Part shown: positions 30,614 to 59,705 of the stretch, one piece after another
Numbering within the stretch: the stretch's first letter is position 1
Layout: each line of letters begins with the position of its first letter
Origin: Brachyhypopomus gauderio
Taxonomy: Eukaryota; Chordata; Actinopteri; Gymnotiformes; Hypopomidae
Assembly (NCBI RefSeq): GCF_052324685.1
Contig: NC_135223.1
Location: 4,723,713 to 4,787,712 of the forward strand
Length of the DNA stretch: 64,000 nt
Direction: 5' to 3'
The notes under the pieces: model-generated
What the model saw: the letters and a program-made list of their open reading frames with translations, nothing else
Databases searched by the model: none
What the model was told of the DNA's origin: nothing
Made by a program: the position numbers and the translations under genes

Positions 30614-33609
30614 ATTCCGGCGGCACTACTCCCATGTTTGGAGGCCTTCCAAACACAATCTCAAAGGCTGATAAGCCTGTGCGAGCTTGGGGCAGAGTGC
30701 TGCTCTGCCACAAAACCAGAGGCAGACATTTCAATCCTGTTTCCTGAGATAATTTCCTTTAAAATTTAGTTAATTTAGCTCCTTTAGCCCTTCGTGTACG
30801 AAGGGAGTGCCATTGTCACTCGACACCCTCCTGGGTAACCCCCATCGTGGGATTATTTCCCTTAGTAGCATCTTTGCCACCGTATCTGTATTCTGCTTTG
30901 TGGTGGGGAAGGCCTCCGTCCATTTGCTAGACATACATACACACAAGCCTGTATTTCAGCAGGTGTTAGTTCAACAAGATCAATTTGCCAGTGTTGAAAG
31001 GGTCTGGTCGGCGGCAGGTGTCCGGCGGGTGCATGTTTAGGTCTGTTATATCCCTGTGGTGGGATACCAGACATCGTGTATAAAAATTTTGGGTGAGTGT
31101 GGTTATTCTTAGTGCATGCTAGTGCATGCCACTATCCCCCCTTTGCTCATTGTGACTCCTACCATGAGCAATTTCAATCAGTCCTCTCATGTAGGCTGTA
31201 GGGACACACGTCTTACCTGTCTCCGTGTGTGTGTCCAGACTCCCCCCATTGTTTTGCACCCCCCTTTTGCCCATCTCTGTTCGTCTTACATTGTGGCTTG
31301 TGTTTGTATCGCTCTGGTTGTTAAGGGTGTGTCTTCTCTGTTACTGTGATCCGTTAGCATCATTTGTGTGTTTGGAGCCTGCAAAACTGTGTGTTGGGCT
31401 GTGGAGTCTGTGAAGGCATTGCCTTTTGCTACTGTGTCACCTGTTCTGGTGTGTGCAGCACATTTGATGATTGCAGTTGTGAGATCAGTTGGTGCTTTAT
31501 CTTTGACCTTGAGCTGGTAAAGAATGGTGAGCTCAGCTGCTTGGGCAGAATAATGTGGCAGGGGTGATATTGTTTACAAAACCTCTGTGTGGATAAATGT
31601 GCTTTTTTTTCTCTGGTCCTTTAAAATTCGAGAAACAGCATGTTTGACCCAAAGGGCGAGTTGAGCGTACCCCACTATATCTCTGAATGCTACCAGTGCC
31701 CACACCCCGGCTGCCCCAGGGTCTAGTTTTCCTGAAAAGTAGGCTACTGGCCTCTGTCTGTCACTGTGGGCTTGAGTCAAAACACTGGTCCTTTAACGTC
31801 AACACTCCCCACACACATACGAACACTGAACACACACACATAACTTCTGAACTTTTATTTCAGAATTCAAAACTCAGAAACTCAGAACTTTTATTTCAGA
31901 CTCATTTTTCAAACGGGCTTATTCTCTTTAACAAATGTTACTTTTATCTCTGTTTGTTGTGTTAGAATTTAAATACACACTACGTCATGACCCAGGAAGT
32001 GCACTTTTTGTCAGCAATATTGCAATTTTGCTTAGGAACCTTGTGGCCTTCCCTTGCTAGGTGATGTAGCAATGCCACTATGGCCCTCTTTGCATACTTC
32101 TCATGTGTTTACACAGAGTATCAGAACATCTACGTAGTGCAACAGTGCAATGCCCTCTGGAAGTTTCAGAGAGGCCAGACTGTCTCGCAGCGCTGCATTG
32201 TAAATGGTGAGTGATGTGTATGTTTTTTTACTTCAAAGGAAAATGCCAACCAGTACTGGCTATCTGGATGCACTGAAAATGCATTTGCTAGGACCACTAC
32301 ACTGAACCACTGGCTATCTGGGGGAATCTGGGAAAGAATATTGTGAGGATTTGGCACTTTTGGGGCTCTAACGTGTACTGCTGCATTGACAGCCAGCAAA
32401 TCCTGCACAAACCGCCATTCTTCCCGCCCTGGTTTCTTAACTGGAAAAATTGGAGTGGGCACGGGTGAGTTAGGGCACAGTACGATCACTCCAGCTTGCC
32501 TAAGTGATTGGAAAAACTGGCCTAATTTCCTTTGAGCACCTCAGGCTTCAAAGGGTATTGATGTTGTTTTGTCCTATAGTCAGATTTTGGGGTGATGTGT
32601 ATGGGCTCACACCCCCTGTATGAGCCCCAACATCGCTCTTACCTTGTGCCCATAATGCTGCAGGAACAGTTCTGAGTTCCTCTTCCTCTCATTTTTTTTT
32701 TCTCTGAGAGGGTAAGGGAGGCGGCTAAAAAAATACCAAGGGGGATAATCAGTTCCACTCCCCGCCTGCAGGGGAGCCAGCACGGCGCCGGCTGCATCCA
32801 CGCCCTCCTGCTGGGCTAAACATGGTGTTCCTGCCAGGAACTCTCTCCCAATCGGTAATGTCAGACATCTCTGTCATCCATTCACCGATGTCCTGCCATT
32901 GAGGCTCCTCGCACACGTTTGCTAGTGACACGTGTGGTTTAGATCGAGGAAATGAGAACAGGTCTTCCTGTTCTAATGGGGTTTGCACCATTGCCGCAGC
33001 CCACACGCAATCCCACACAATAGCAGTGACAACCAAGCAATCATGTTTTCCAACCTTAAATTTATCCTCAAAACCTCTATCGGGGCCCTCACTCACATGC
33101 AGCGTGCAGTGCAGTGACCCCTACGGTCTCAACATCAAATCACCTGGCAACAAACTACACACTTCACACATGAAGTGTTCCCAACACTCTCCTCCTGCAC
33201 TCTGCAGCTCATAAGCATACAGTGGAACTCCTGCTGATAACTGAACCCCAACACAGCTAACTCCCACTGCACAAACAACCCCTCAGGCCTGCTACTCAGG
33301 CCCAATTTACACATTAAATCAAAACCCATAACATACATTTAACAGTTAAAATTAAAAATTAATGTTCAAATGTATTATTTCATCTACATCGGAGAGGCTT
33401 TTTTTTTCTTTTCTTTGAATGGGTGGCACCACTATAAACCTAAATCTTTTATTTTAGTGCCGTTTACAGTCAGTGTTATTTTAGGCAGGCCCTGCGGCCC
33501 TACACTAAACTTCTGCGAGCATTGATAAATTAAATGATAATTTAAACCAGTTACTTTCCTTTTTGTCGTCTTCCAGTGGTCCTGTACCGTCCAGCCTCTC
33601 CGCTGCCCG
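30318..33609 (-). pseudogene. ERV pro-pol remnants
   Basis: Recognisable islands in order: protease fragments (about 33674-33432 and 33338-33135), reverse transcriptase start with PVKKPGREEWRFVQDL (32489-32166), an RNase H-side linker with RPVAYFSGKLDP (31780-31574), the integrase core with PFQHWQIDLVELTP (31074-30862), and an integrase C-terminal piece with FQPGDWVLIRD (about 30490). Frames differ and long stretches between islands are missing or scrambled. The RT catalytic region is not seen. Confidence 0.85.
30572..30610. repeat. (GT)n microsatellite inside the ERV
   Basis: Uninterrupted GT tract within the integrase/env interval. Confidence 0.9.
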
Positions 33610-35287
33610 TCAATCTCTGAAAGTTCTGTTTCTCTGCTCAGCATTTTCTTCATTTTCAGGACAATCTCTTGCAAAGTGTCCTAGTTTTCCACAGTTGTAA
33701 CATTCACCACCTCTCCTCTGGGGTAACTCTCTCGTCTCCATCCACCTCGTCTTCTTCCTCAGCCTCTGACGCGGCCCCTCCCGCGTTCTCTGTACCATGG
33801 TCTCAGCTTGCTTCTGGATTTTCTTGTTCACTCTCCATGCCAGCTGTGCCTCGTGATGCTTGGCATGATCTTCTATGGTTTTCAGGGTGGCGTTGTTGTA
33901 CCCAATGCACTGGGCTCTGATGAGGTCACTGATGTCTTTTCTCATGCTTACCAGGAAGCTGTTTCTCAGGTGGGCTTCCCATGGGCTGGCCTCCGCCGGC
34001 CTCCGCTCGTGTGCTGGTGCTACAAGACCGCTGTGGTCGGTGTGAACTCTGGTCAGTCTCATGAGGAAGTCGCTGACAGGTTCTCCATCTTCTTGTTTAC
34101 ATGCAGCTATTTTGGACGTGTTGATAGTGGCTGGGTGTGCAGCTTCCAGCCTTGCGACCAGGCGTCCTACAATCTCTCTGTAGGGCCTGTTTGGATCCTC
34201 CTGTCCAGCTGCTGTTCCCACTCAGTGTTGTGGAGATGGACGTCTCCCGGTGTCCGGTCTCGGTCTATCTTGTTTGACTGGATGACAAGACTGAACAAAA
34301 TCTGTTAGTTCTTCGCCGGAGCGCTTACCTCCCATCTCTGCCGGTTTACCCAGGCCCACCACCGCCTTCATGATTTCATCTCCTGTCCAGTGACGGTGGA
34401 CCATGATGTCTCCTTCAGGGCCTGCGACCTCGACCATTGGGAAGGTCGCTGCGCACCCTGGGGTGGTCAGTTCAAGCAACACCTGACCCTTTCTTTCTGT
34501 GGCACGGCTTCTTGTGTGTGCTGTCACGGGTGAAGCTGGCGGCGGGGGTGGTGGTGGCTGCGGGTGGCGGGGGAGGTGGTGGCGTTGGGGAGGTGGCGCT
34601 TCCCATCGTCCGGCTGGCGCATTCCATCGCCTGGCGGACGTCATCATACGGGACTAGCGGCCCTGGGTGCAGCGGCAGCTGTTGGGCTGGTGGGAGTGAG
34701 GGAGGCAGAGGTTGTGGTTGTGATACCGGAACTGATGGCGCTGGAGCTCGCAGTGCAGGTGTGGCAGACAGAGTTTGCTGTCGTGGTGGCGCCAGAGCTG
34801 GTGGCGCTGGAACTGGCGGTGGAGGTGTGGGAGGCAGGGGTAGCGGCTGTGGGTGCATCTTGCAGTTGGTGCAGTAGCTGAGCCGGGATGGCTGACGCAG
34901 ATCTCGGTGGGGCAGCGTCGAGGTCTGGTCGGCTACAACAACACACTGAGAGACTTTGTTAGTACACTTTTTAATCCCTACCTGTCATGCTTGCCTTTTC
35001 TCGGCTTCTTCAAGCCAACATTTTGCTTTTTCTTCCATATCTGCTTTATGTTTAACAAAATACTTGCGCGTTTTTCTATCTGCGCCCTTGGGCTCTGTTT
35101 TTACTCTCTCAACTAGTCGGCGCAGATAGTCTACACTTAATGTTCCCTTTGAACCAAACCCATAATGCTTAGCCCAAAAATTCACATGTCGAGTTACATC
35201 TTCCCCATAATCTCTAGTCATTTGGTAGGCTACATTACTCTGAGTCTCCGATGGTTTACTTTGTAATTTACTTTGTGTTTTACCCAT
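33610..35287 (-). pseudogene. ERV gag, broken into several frames
   Basis: The first frame starts MGKTQSK, with Gly2 available for myristoylation, and continues as a matrix-like domain ending in a stop near 34985. Proline-rich linker, capsid and nucleocapsid pieces follow in other frames. The capsid piece includes VMVHRHWTGDEI-type sequence (34222-34647). The last piece (33610-34221) has a CCHC zinc knuckle, CYNCGKLGHFARDC. At least three frame changes are needed, so no Gag polyprotein can be made from this copy. Confidence 0.9.
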
Positions 35288-35930
35288 GATTCCAAATAAT
35301 CCCAAAGATGACCCTTCACACTTTTTTTTTTTTTTTTTTTTTTGTGTGGGGTCCAAGAAATAAAAAAAAATAAAAAATTAGGAAAGAAAAAAAATCCCAA
35401 ATCAATTAAACACGTCAAAGAAGGTCCTCAAAATTTAGATCCGCTCCTCATACCAACGAAGCAAACAGTGCCCTCCCCCCCTGGGGGATATCTCTGCCGC
35501 TCCGGAGCTAGCCAACACTGTATTACGTCTAATCAGTGCGCTTCTGCCCAGCTGGATCTCTGGCCAGACTGACGGGCGCTAGGCTAAGTCCTATCCCGCC
35601 TGGGCAATACCGCAGTATCCCCACCGTATAGACTTCCTGTAGGCGATATCTCACTATATCCCTATCGTATAACAGAGATCATCCGGCGGGCGGACACTGG
35701 CGGATATTTAACACTTAAACTAAGAAATTAAACTGAAAATTCCCACTTACTGCGGTTTTCGTTTGATCGGGCGGAGAACACCACCGGAGACTGGCGGTGA
35801 CATCACTCCCTGGATAGGTACTTTCCCTTTGCTCGTGGGGTTCCCACTTTGCCCAGCCCAGCCAGGGATCTCATCCCCCGGGGAGCGTCCTCGAAGATCA
35901 GTCACCGCCTTTCCGGGGTGCCTCTCGCCG

Positions 35931-35948
35931 ATCCTGTTCGTGACGCCA
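35931..35948 (-). other. Retroviral primer-binding site, Ser-tRNA type
   Basis: On the minus strand, three bases after the 5' LTR, TGGCGTCACGAACAGGAT is complementary to the 3' end of a serine tRNA whose acceptor stem reads GTCACG, by recollection of vertebrate tRNA-Ser sequences. Confidence 0.7.
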
Positions 35949-35951
35949 AAT

Positions 35952-36569
35952 TGTCGTGGAAATTTCCTAATAAATGGATGAGGACTCAGACGTGGTTAAA
36001 TGATTAATTTATTACAAAAATATAAATATATATAAATAGGACAAAGACAGATACAAGACAGACACAGACATGAGAGTCTCATTCAAGCATGACAACTCTG
36101 AAGGCAGGGGGGCGCTCCCCCTGCTTATATACAATCTTAAACACAATTCAGCAGTTCTAACAGCAGGTTATCTTTAGCACAGCATGTTCCAAAACATAAG
36201 CGTCCAGCAAGCTACTTTGTCTCACATGTGTGTATCTCCTAATATGGACTTCCCTAGAGTTAGCGGAAGCAACTGATGTATCAGTTCAACACAGAGAAAG
36301 CTAAATGACCCAAGACTAGTAGCCTAGTGACTACCAGTTAACAGAGTGCTCTTACCCCCAGCACTCTCCCTGACCTGGGTCACGTATAGCACACATGCAT
36401 AATATGAACTAAACATGGTTACACTGAATCACACTACTTCATTATTGTAGTCCTTCTGCTTAGTCAGAATGGACAAATACTAAATTATAAAGTTCATAAT
36501 GATCTCTTATAATAACTAAACATGATCTAATCAATGATGATTAGTCAATAATCAATAATTTCTCTCACA
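35952..36569 (-). repeat. 5' LTR of the endogenous retrovirus
   Basis: 618 bp, read as identical to the other LTR. Confidence 0.96.
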
Positions 36570-36574
36570 CTTAG

Positions 36575-37770
36575 TCATTTCTTTGCAGAGAATACAGTCA
36601 TTTATTAGATTTTTTAAATATTTGTACTAATTTAATACTAAAACTATATTGGAAAAGGTATATTATTCAATTGAAATTATTGAATTAAATGTGAACAACA
36701 ATTAATCTCATTCACTTCTCTGAAGTTATCATCATTGTTTGTTTGATGTGAATGAAATGACAAATTCTGGAATAAAATTAAACGATGTATATTTTTTCTC
36801 AGATTTTAACTATCTTGATAGTGGATTGTTATGACACCACCAAACATGATTCATACAACCAAAGTTAATTTAATTCTAGGAAATACTGACTACGTTACTC
36901 AAGCTAGTAGCTTTGCTTTTTTTTACAATAAATATGAAATTCACAACCAATATTAATTTCCATAATTTCATGTTTTATATTAGCATATGCGCTAATGCCG
37001 TGCTTAAAACCAGCGCGTTTTTAAAGAGAAATTAGCGCCTCTGTCCTATTTGAGGTAGGACTGCACACGAGCTTCCAGTTAAGAACTTTGTGAGTTACGA
37101 ATGGGTCCGAATACTCTTAATGTACAAACCACTGTATGTACGACGTAAGTTACAAAGAGTTTCGGAAAACACTCGTAAATTTAAGAATATTATTAAGTAC
37201 GCAGTTACGAACGTTTTGGGAAACGCGACCCAGAACTGCGCGCGAGTAAAGACAACGTCGCGTGGCCAGACAGATGTGATGTTTTTATTCGCTTCAGGGG
37301 TCACTGGAGTAAACATTACATTAAAGCATTGGCAGGTGATGTGGCATTTTATAATTCATCCAAGTCAACATTTCATCACATCAAATAACAACATACGTTT
37401 GTCTTGTTTTGGTGTTTTGGCAAGCTGTAAGTCATATACTCGGTACAGTACTTAATGCAGAGTCATTGCAATGCAGTGCAAAGGTCCACTAATCCTCTGT
37501 ACATTATGATGCGGTAATATCCATATATTATATATATATATTATTTGATATGTAGGCTACTTCATCTCTCAACAGTGAATTCGGACTCACATTCATATTC
37601 AAAACACTCATAAACGCACAAGCATGGGGAAAATACAGGCACAAACCAGACGCACATAGAAAAAAGTCACCAAAAGTGCTGCTGTTTACATACAGGCGCT
37701 GTCTCGGTTGGTGAAAATAAACACTTAGACAGGTGGATCAGCAGGTGTGAGACAGTCGGGTCGGCCGGGC
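36575..37770. other. Intergenic, 3' flank of ddc
   Basis: AT-rich with no gene recognised. A minus-strand AATAAA near 37280 (plus strand tttatt) could serve ddc, but the assignment is weak. Confidence 0.4.
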
Positions 37771-53738
<15,968 letters not shown>

Positions 53739-54900
53739 CTGGGGGAGACGGACACAGATGCCACCTGATGCTCCAACTCCAAATACTGGAGTCGAAGGAA
53801 AATACTTCAACACTGGAGTCCACAGGCCATACAGGGCACTATGTATTTTTCATTCATGTAAAGCTGTGGTAGTATTGTATTGGCCTGTACTGAGTGACAT
53901 TATACAACGTTATAACAACGACATTATACAGTAAATTCTGTTTTTTTATTTAATTGTCACACGTGTTATTATGGCACAGATTCAGTGGAACCAACGCTGG
54001 TGGTCTGACACGGCTCATTTCCACAACCCAACTATCTTAAATGTGAGTAAATGAAATGTGCGTATGAATTAAGCAAATAAGTCAATACGTTTCAAAGGTT
54101 AGCTATAACACAGTCATAAAGCACTTCTTCATTTGAATGTCTGTATTGACACGAAACAATCAAGACGAATCCAGAGGCCAGAGGATGTTAACAGTGACAT
54201 CGGCAGCCTGACTCACTTTCATCTATTTCATGTACCTTCTGACCTAGTACGAAGCACGAAATTATTGCAGAATGACCACACTAGGAGCTTTGTAACCCTA
54301 ACCCACAAAAGCACAATAATCACACCGAAATGTACATTTATTTACAATTAAGATTCATTAACTCTCCCCAAATCAGGCAACAAGCCACATAAAGCAGAAT
54401 AACCTTTTAATTAGACTTCAGAACAAGCAAAGCGAAGTGTGAAAAACCACTCGTTTTCCACTGGCTCTACTCCGAACAGGGTGGCGAATAATGTCTTGAT
54501 AATTAAACTGGACACAGCAAAGTTCAAGAATATACCAAGTGAATTGCAGATACGACTTGATAAGGCTGAAAGCTGTTGTTGTGTCGAATTTATGCACAGT
54601 ACAACTTTCACTCAAAAACACATGCAATTCCAATTCCGATATATTTTATTTGTATACTGATCAAAAGAAAAAGCATACGTTTCACATTTTATTTCAGTAC
54701 TTTTTAACTGACACGTAAATACATTATATATACATTTTGTGGTATTACATCCATTAATCTTATGCAGGAAGCATTATCTGGTTATTCATGTCTACGTAAC
54801 GTTCCTTCAATTGATCCTAGCTCAAAATTATACAACCTGTCTGTTCAACCTGACAGGTTAAAAATTGGAACCTGTCTGTGATTACTGAACCTGTCTGTGA
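53739..54900. other. Upstream of ddc coding region
   Basis: AT-rich. A noncoding ddc exon is expected somewhere in the upstream interval but was not identified. Confidence 0.4.
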
Positions 54901-54911
54901 TTACTGTACAA

Positions 54912-55510
54912 GTGTCATGGATATAACATCAGTGTAGCCAGAATTAAGAGGGGATGAATATTCTGGTGGGTGGTCTGCCATAAAAAAGTTTGTCCTTGTG
55001 ACTTTCATTCAGTTGATCCTAGCTGTTTATTTGCATTACCTTATCAAACAACTGCTTAGCATTAAGAACCTCTTAGAGACAAACAAGCATTAACAGATAT
55101 ACTGTATTACGGTGGGCGCAAAGAAGTAATGATGGAAAACTTGCTGCATAGGATGTAAGAGAGACAACATGATGTCTAAAAGTACGCAGATGAGCACAGG
55201 TGTGACAACGGTGAAAGGGTTCTGAGGACACATTTGGTGCAGAATGACAGGCAGGTAGATTTTAGAGAAACAGGCAGGTAGTTTTTCAGACAGGGAGATT
55301 TCATGGCAGAAAGGGTGGGGGCCATACTCAGGTCAACTATAAAGAAGGAACAGAAGTAGTCTGTTTTTGCAACCTACACAGAGAACTACACGCTGAACAC
55401 AGAGTACAATAGTTCAGGCGTTTGCTGCGTCCTCTCCAGAGATCTCTGTATTTTAACTACTTCAATAAAAGATCAAAAGACATAAGACTGTTGTTGTTTT
55501 CATTTACATC
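54912..55510 (+). repeat. Possible solo LTR
   Basis: ctataaag (55337-55344) followed 120 bp later by aataaa (55464-55469) in otherwise non-coding sequence looks like an LTR U3-R-U5. The ends and target duplication could not be fixed. Confidence 0.3.
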
Positions 55511-56157
55511 AACAAACACGCTGCGCTAGATAGGAGAACAAAGCACAACACCACATAATCTTATTTGATCTATACAGTCATTGAAAACTAGTTTATGTTT
55601 GTTTTTTATAATGTTTTAACCAGTTTATGATTTGCCTTTGGGCAAAAGAAGCGTACTGCCTGGCGTGGCTGCAGCGTGCACTTCTGGAGAGTGATCTGAA
55701 GGAGTGATCATGCAGATTATTAATCTCCCAAGCTCTTCTCCTCCTCCTAATTCTCTGGAGTAAATACTTTCTTCACCTTAATCCACATTAATACGCACTA
55801 ATGCAGGTGAGGTGTGGGTGCATGTGTGTGTCATATATCTGGGTATAGGTCACCAGCTCACCCACAGGGCTCCAGGTCTATTTGATTACATGACAGCAAA
55901 TACCATTAAAGCTCTTAAGGCCACTACTATTGCTACCTGCATTACATTTACACTGAACTGTAGCGTAATGACTAGGCCGACTTAACAGTCCACACTGAAC
56001 GAATGCTAATCTAGTACATTGTCCACTGTATCCACATATCCACTGTAATCACCAGAAAGGTGAACTTTGGGTGTGCTTAAAGGATGCCCAAAGGCCTGAG
56101 TGAAAGAGTGAAAGATGAAACACCCCCCGTGTTCCCCACAGTGACAGACAATAAGAA
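55511..56157. other. Intergenic, nothing recognised
   Basis: No exon or repeat family recognised. Confidence 0.4.
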
Positions 56158-56285
56158 GCCATCAAATGCAAGCCAGTGAATTCAAATGCAAGCCAGTTAG
56201 TTCAAATGCAAACCAGTGAGTTCAAATGCAAGCCAGTGAGTTCAAATGCAAGCCAGTGAATTCAAATGCAAGCCACTGAATTCAG
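56158..56285. repeat. 20-bp minisatellite
   Basis: About six copies of aatgcaagccagtgagttca. Confidence 0.9.
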
Positions 56286-56756
56286 CACGTGTGTAATCTC
56301 TTTTGACTCATTACAGACAGGACCCATTCAGGAGAACATTCTGAACACTCAACATGAACCTTGCTCTCCGGTCTAATCAATCATTTAACAAGTGTTTTCA
56401 CTCTGCCCCCTCCCCAACCCCATATGCACCTGGACACATACCTTACTGAAGAGCAGAGGGGCGTCTAACTTACCAGGTCAACCAAAAGAGAGCGTAGCCT
56501 TCCTCGTCGTCCTGATCCTCCTCCCTCTCCTGACTGTTCACAGGCGCTCCTTGTGTGTATGGCAAATGCACGCAGGCACACACGCATGCACAGAGGAGCA
56601 ACAGTGTGTTGAGGAGGAGGAGCCCGGCTCTTTATCTCTCCACGCACTCTTCAGCCGGCCAATCAGAGCAGGGGTTTTGGCCAAAGCATGCACGCAGCCA
56701 AAGCAGGAAGAGCTGATTCACGAAGACTTAATGAGATCCTCCTCCCATTCCATTCA

Positions 56757-56760
<4 letters not shown>

Positions 56761-56823
<63 letters not shown>
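56761..56823. repeat. (CA)n microsatellite
   Basis: About 31 CA repeats. Confidence 0.95.
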
Positions 56824-56826
<3 letters not shown>

Positions 56827-59030
56827 GTACACAAACATGGCAACCTGTTGATTTTTATCATCACATTCACTTTGTGCCACTGTCACTCTTTTTACAACTG
56901 ACATAGATCAGGAAAGCAGTAAAAGATGGCAAAGATCACTGTCCCTAGCTCACACCCCTGCCTTACACCACGCAGGTACTGCAAGGTGCATCTTAGCACT
57001 CTCTTGTGGTCACTCAGTCACATGTGCCACCTACCGGCAGGGCTACACTAACTTTCATGCTTTCGTGGTGCAACTGACTCGATAAATGCGATAAATGGAA
57101 TACATACAGTACTTTAGTAGGACTAAACTTTGGAGCAAACTTTTTCTAGCACTTGCATTTACCATTATTTATTTCTTCTCCACTGATCACTTTCATGCGA
57201 GGGGCCAAAAACGACTGACTCCTCGTAGCCTAAACACAGCGCTCAAGAACACGGATCGGCACCATGCAAGGTCCCGCCGCCCTGCTGGCTGATTATGATA
57301 ATACCGGGTGATTGTCGTCTTTCCAAGGACATTAACCTCTGAGCCCTGACCAAACCATAAATACAGAAATGCTAGGTCTGCCACCTAGTGGCGATAGCGT
57401 AAAATATGTACAAGTGATTATGAGTGTATTTAGCTCAGAATTTCACTTCACAATGAAAGATCTCTGAGGCGGATAAGACTTGTTGCGATATTGTACCTCA
57501 GAAAACTTATTTTCTTTACATTACACTTTAAGCCATAGTCTTGTTGTCTTTTAATCATGTTGCCTCTTGAATAAAACTTTAAACATGAGCCAAAGCGCTA
57601 AACACAAAAGCATTTTAGATGTTGACAGATGTGTAAATGAAGTGTTAACTGACTGACAGTAGCTGTTCCCGTTATCAGGACAAACCACATTTCCAATGTC
57701 CTACCTGAACTTATTTTGGAAGTTAATGCTGTGCTCATAATATCTGAAATCAGCTTTAAATAATACACGTTTATACTGTAAACACACTTGAAAATACTAT
57801 CACTTTTCCTTTGGTCTAACACAGTTCACTCCAGCAAGGGGCCAATAGCTAATTTAGGTATATTCTATATAGAACGGGCAGTTTCTTGAATTCAGATACA
57901 ATAGTAGTTCCAGTATAGGTGGATTTAAATTTATGGAAGTCTATTAGGTGGTTATGGATTAGGTGTTGTTGTGCTCTAGTTTTCTCCTGCACAGCGTGCT
58001 TGTTGATGCAAAAGAAATAATTACCAGTACCATTCTTGTACCTTTTAACCATTTATTAAAACCAAGATATCTCAAGGGATCTTACAACACAGCACAGTGT
58101 GAATGAATGTTCAATGAATGAATGTTCAATTTCAGGATACCCAAGGCGCTTTACAATTTTACAGCGCTTTACAGTGTGCTCGTCTACCAGGGAGTAAGAT
58201 CTAAAGTTTAACATTTAAAACCGTTACTTATATCCCAGCTGATCCATCCCAAATCATGAGTGTCCCTTGACACTGTTTACAGTCTTCTCTTAATACCAAA
58301 CATGGAATCATTTTAACATTCTACAATGTTTGTTTTGCCAACGTCTAAGTTCCTCATTCTGTATCTATGTTGCAAGTTGTTTTTCAGGGTCCGTCTGTTT
58401 GGCCCTACATGAGATCAGCATGTCTCTACTTCAGAGACCTTATCTCCTAAAACAGAACATTCTGTGTCTAGCTTCAGGCCATCTCACTGACCCCCATGAC
58501 TTGATCTTCTGATCTTGACAATATCAAAACCTGTACATTGTATGACAACTTTTGAATAACAAAATGCACGTTTATATATCTTATTAAGTTGGATAAGACT
58601 CGGGGTCCCAAACTTCTTCTGTGATGCAGTTTCGTCTTCCCGCTCACAGATGCTACTTTCTAAGTTACTGTTTACTATAATTCCCCATCTCTGCATGTAC
58701 CATAATATGTTCAGTAACTTTGTTATCTGTCAAGAATTTTAATGCAAAGCAACTGATTAATAAAAATAAAATAATGCTTGTAAAATGTAATGCCATTAAA
58801 ATATAATTTTCCACAGTGTGCATAATGAAATGATCACTCAAAGTGTGTGTGTATATGTTTGTGTGTGTGTGAAAATATATTTTTCCTCTGCTTATGCAAT
58901 CCCTGAAAGACATATTTTCATACATACAGTATTTATATTATTATACACATTGCATTTAGAGACACTTCCTCCTGTCAATATTTTTAAAAAGCTCCTAAAA
59001 TCTACTCTTACAGAGCATTGCCATTGCTTT
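56824..59030. other. Intergenic, upstream of ddc
   Basis: No gene recognised. A string aaggcgctttacaatttt near 58145 resembles an L2 tail fragment. Confidence 0.4.
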
Positions 59031-59179
59031 TAAATATGATGTCCATGAGTCTATTTCTCTAAATGTATTGTCAGTTGTGTTTATGAGAATTGTCTTGTTT
59101 TAGTTTTCTTTTTCCTTAGTGTATGTTGCATGTTTTAGTTTCATTCATATTTTATTTCTTTATTTGATTTTGTAGTTTG

Positions 59180-59358
59180 ATTTTTGTCTTCAGTCCTCTT
59201 GCAGTTTTGTCCTGTGTCTTTGTATTTTTATTTTAAATGTTTAACTTGCTGCCTGCCACTCTTGGCCAGGACTCCCTGGAAGAAGAGCCATTGTGGCTCA
59301 ATGGGATTTTTTCCTGGTTAAACAAGGGTTAAATAAAATAAATAAATAAAAATAAAAT
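59180..59358 (+). mobile_element. 3' end of a LINE
   Basis: ggactccctggaagaagagc, then cctggttaaacaagggttaa and an (AAATA)n tail, the usual ending of a fish non-LTR element. No coding part remains. Confidence 0.6.
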
Positions 59359-59429
59359 TTACAGTCACTCTTAGGAGATGAGAGAGAGAAGGGGACTAAG
59401 CCTACTATAGCCCTCTGCTCTTCACTGGG

Positions 59430-59705
59430 TATTGTGTCCTCACCAGTACCCAGTGTTCTATCCTGGGCATTGTGACCTCACCAGAACCCAGTGTTCTATG
59501 CAGGGCATTGTGACCTCACCAGTACCCAGTGTTCTTCACTGGGGATTGTGACCTCACCAGTACCCAGTGTTCTCTGCTGGGCATTGTGACCTCACCAGTA
59601 CCCAGTGTTCTCCACTGGGAATTGTGACCTCACCAGTACACAGTGTTCTCTGCTGGGCATTGTGACCTCACCAGTACCCAGTGCGCTCCGCTGGGCATTA
59701 TGACC
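59430..59705. repeat. 38-bp minisatellite, about 7 copies
   Basis: Unit attgtgacctcaccagtacc followed by cagtgttctctgctgggc. Confidence 0.93.

Larger units (their letters stand above)
28236..36569 (-). mobile_element. Endogenous retrovirus, gammaretrovirus-like (class I), 8.3 kb
   Basis: The order on the minus strand is LTR (35952-36569), primer site, gag, pro-pol, env, polypurine tract, LTR (28236-28853). It is flanked by the 5-bp target duplication CTTAG (28231-28235 and 36570-36574). The LTRs are both 618 bp and I saw no difference between them, implying a young insertion. The coding region is nevertheless broken by frameshifts, stops and gaps. It lies between the 3' ends of agl and ddc, in the same orientation as ddc. 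A TG microsatellite (30572-30610) has expanded inside it. Confidence 0.96.

Noticed and set aside
34222..34881. Proline- and glycine-rich frames of 100-146 codons on both strands
   Set aside because: The minus strand is the ERV gag linker and capsid in broken frames; the plus-strand frames are antisense shadows.
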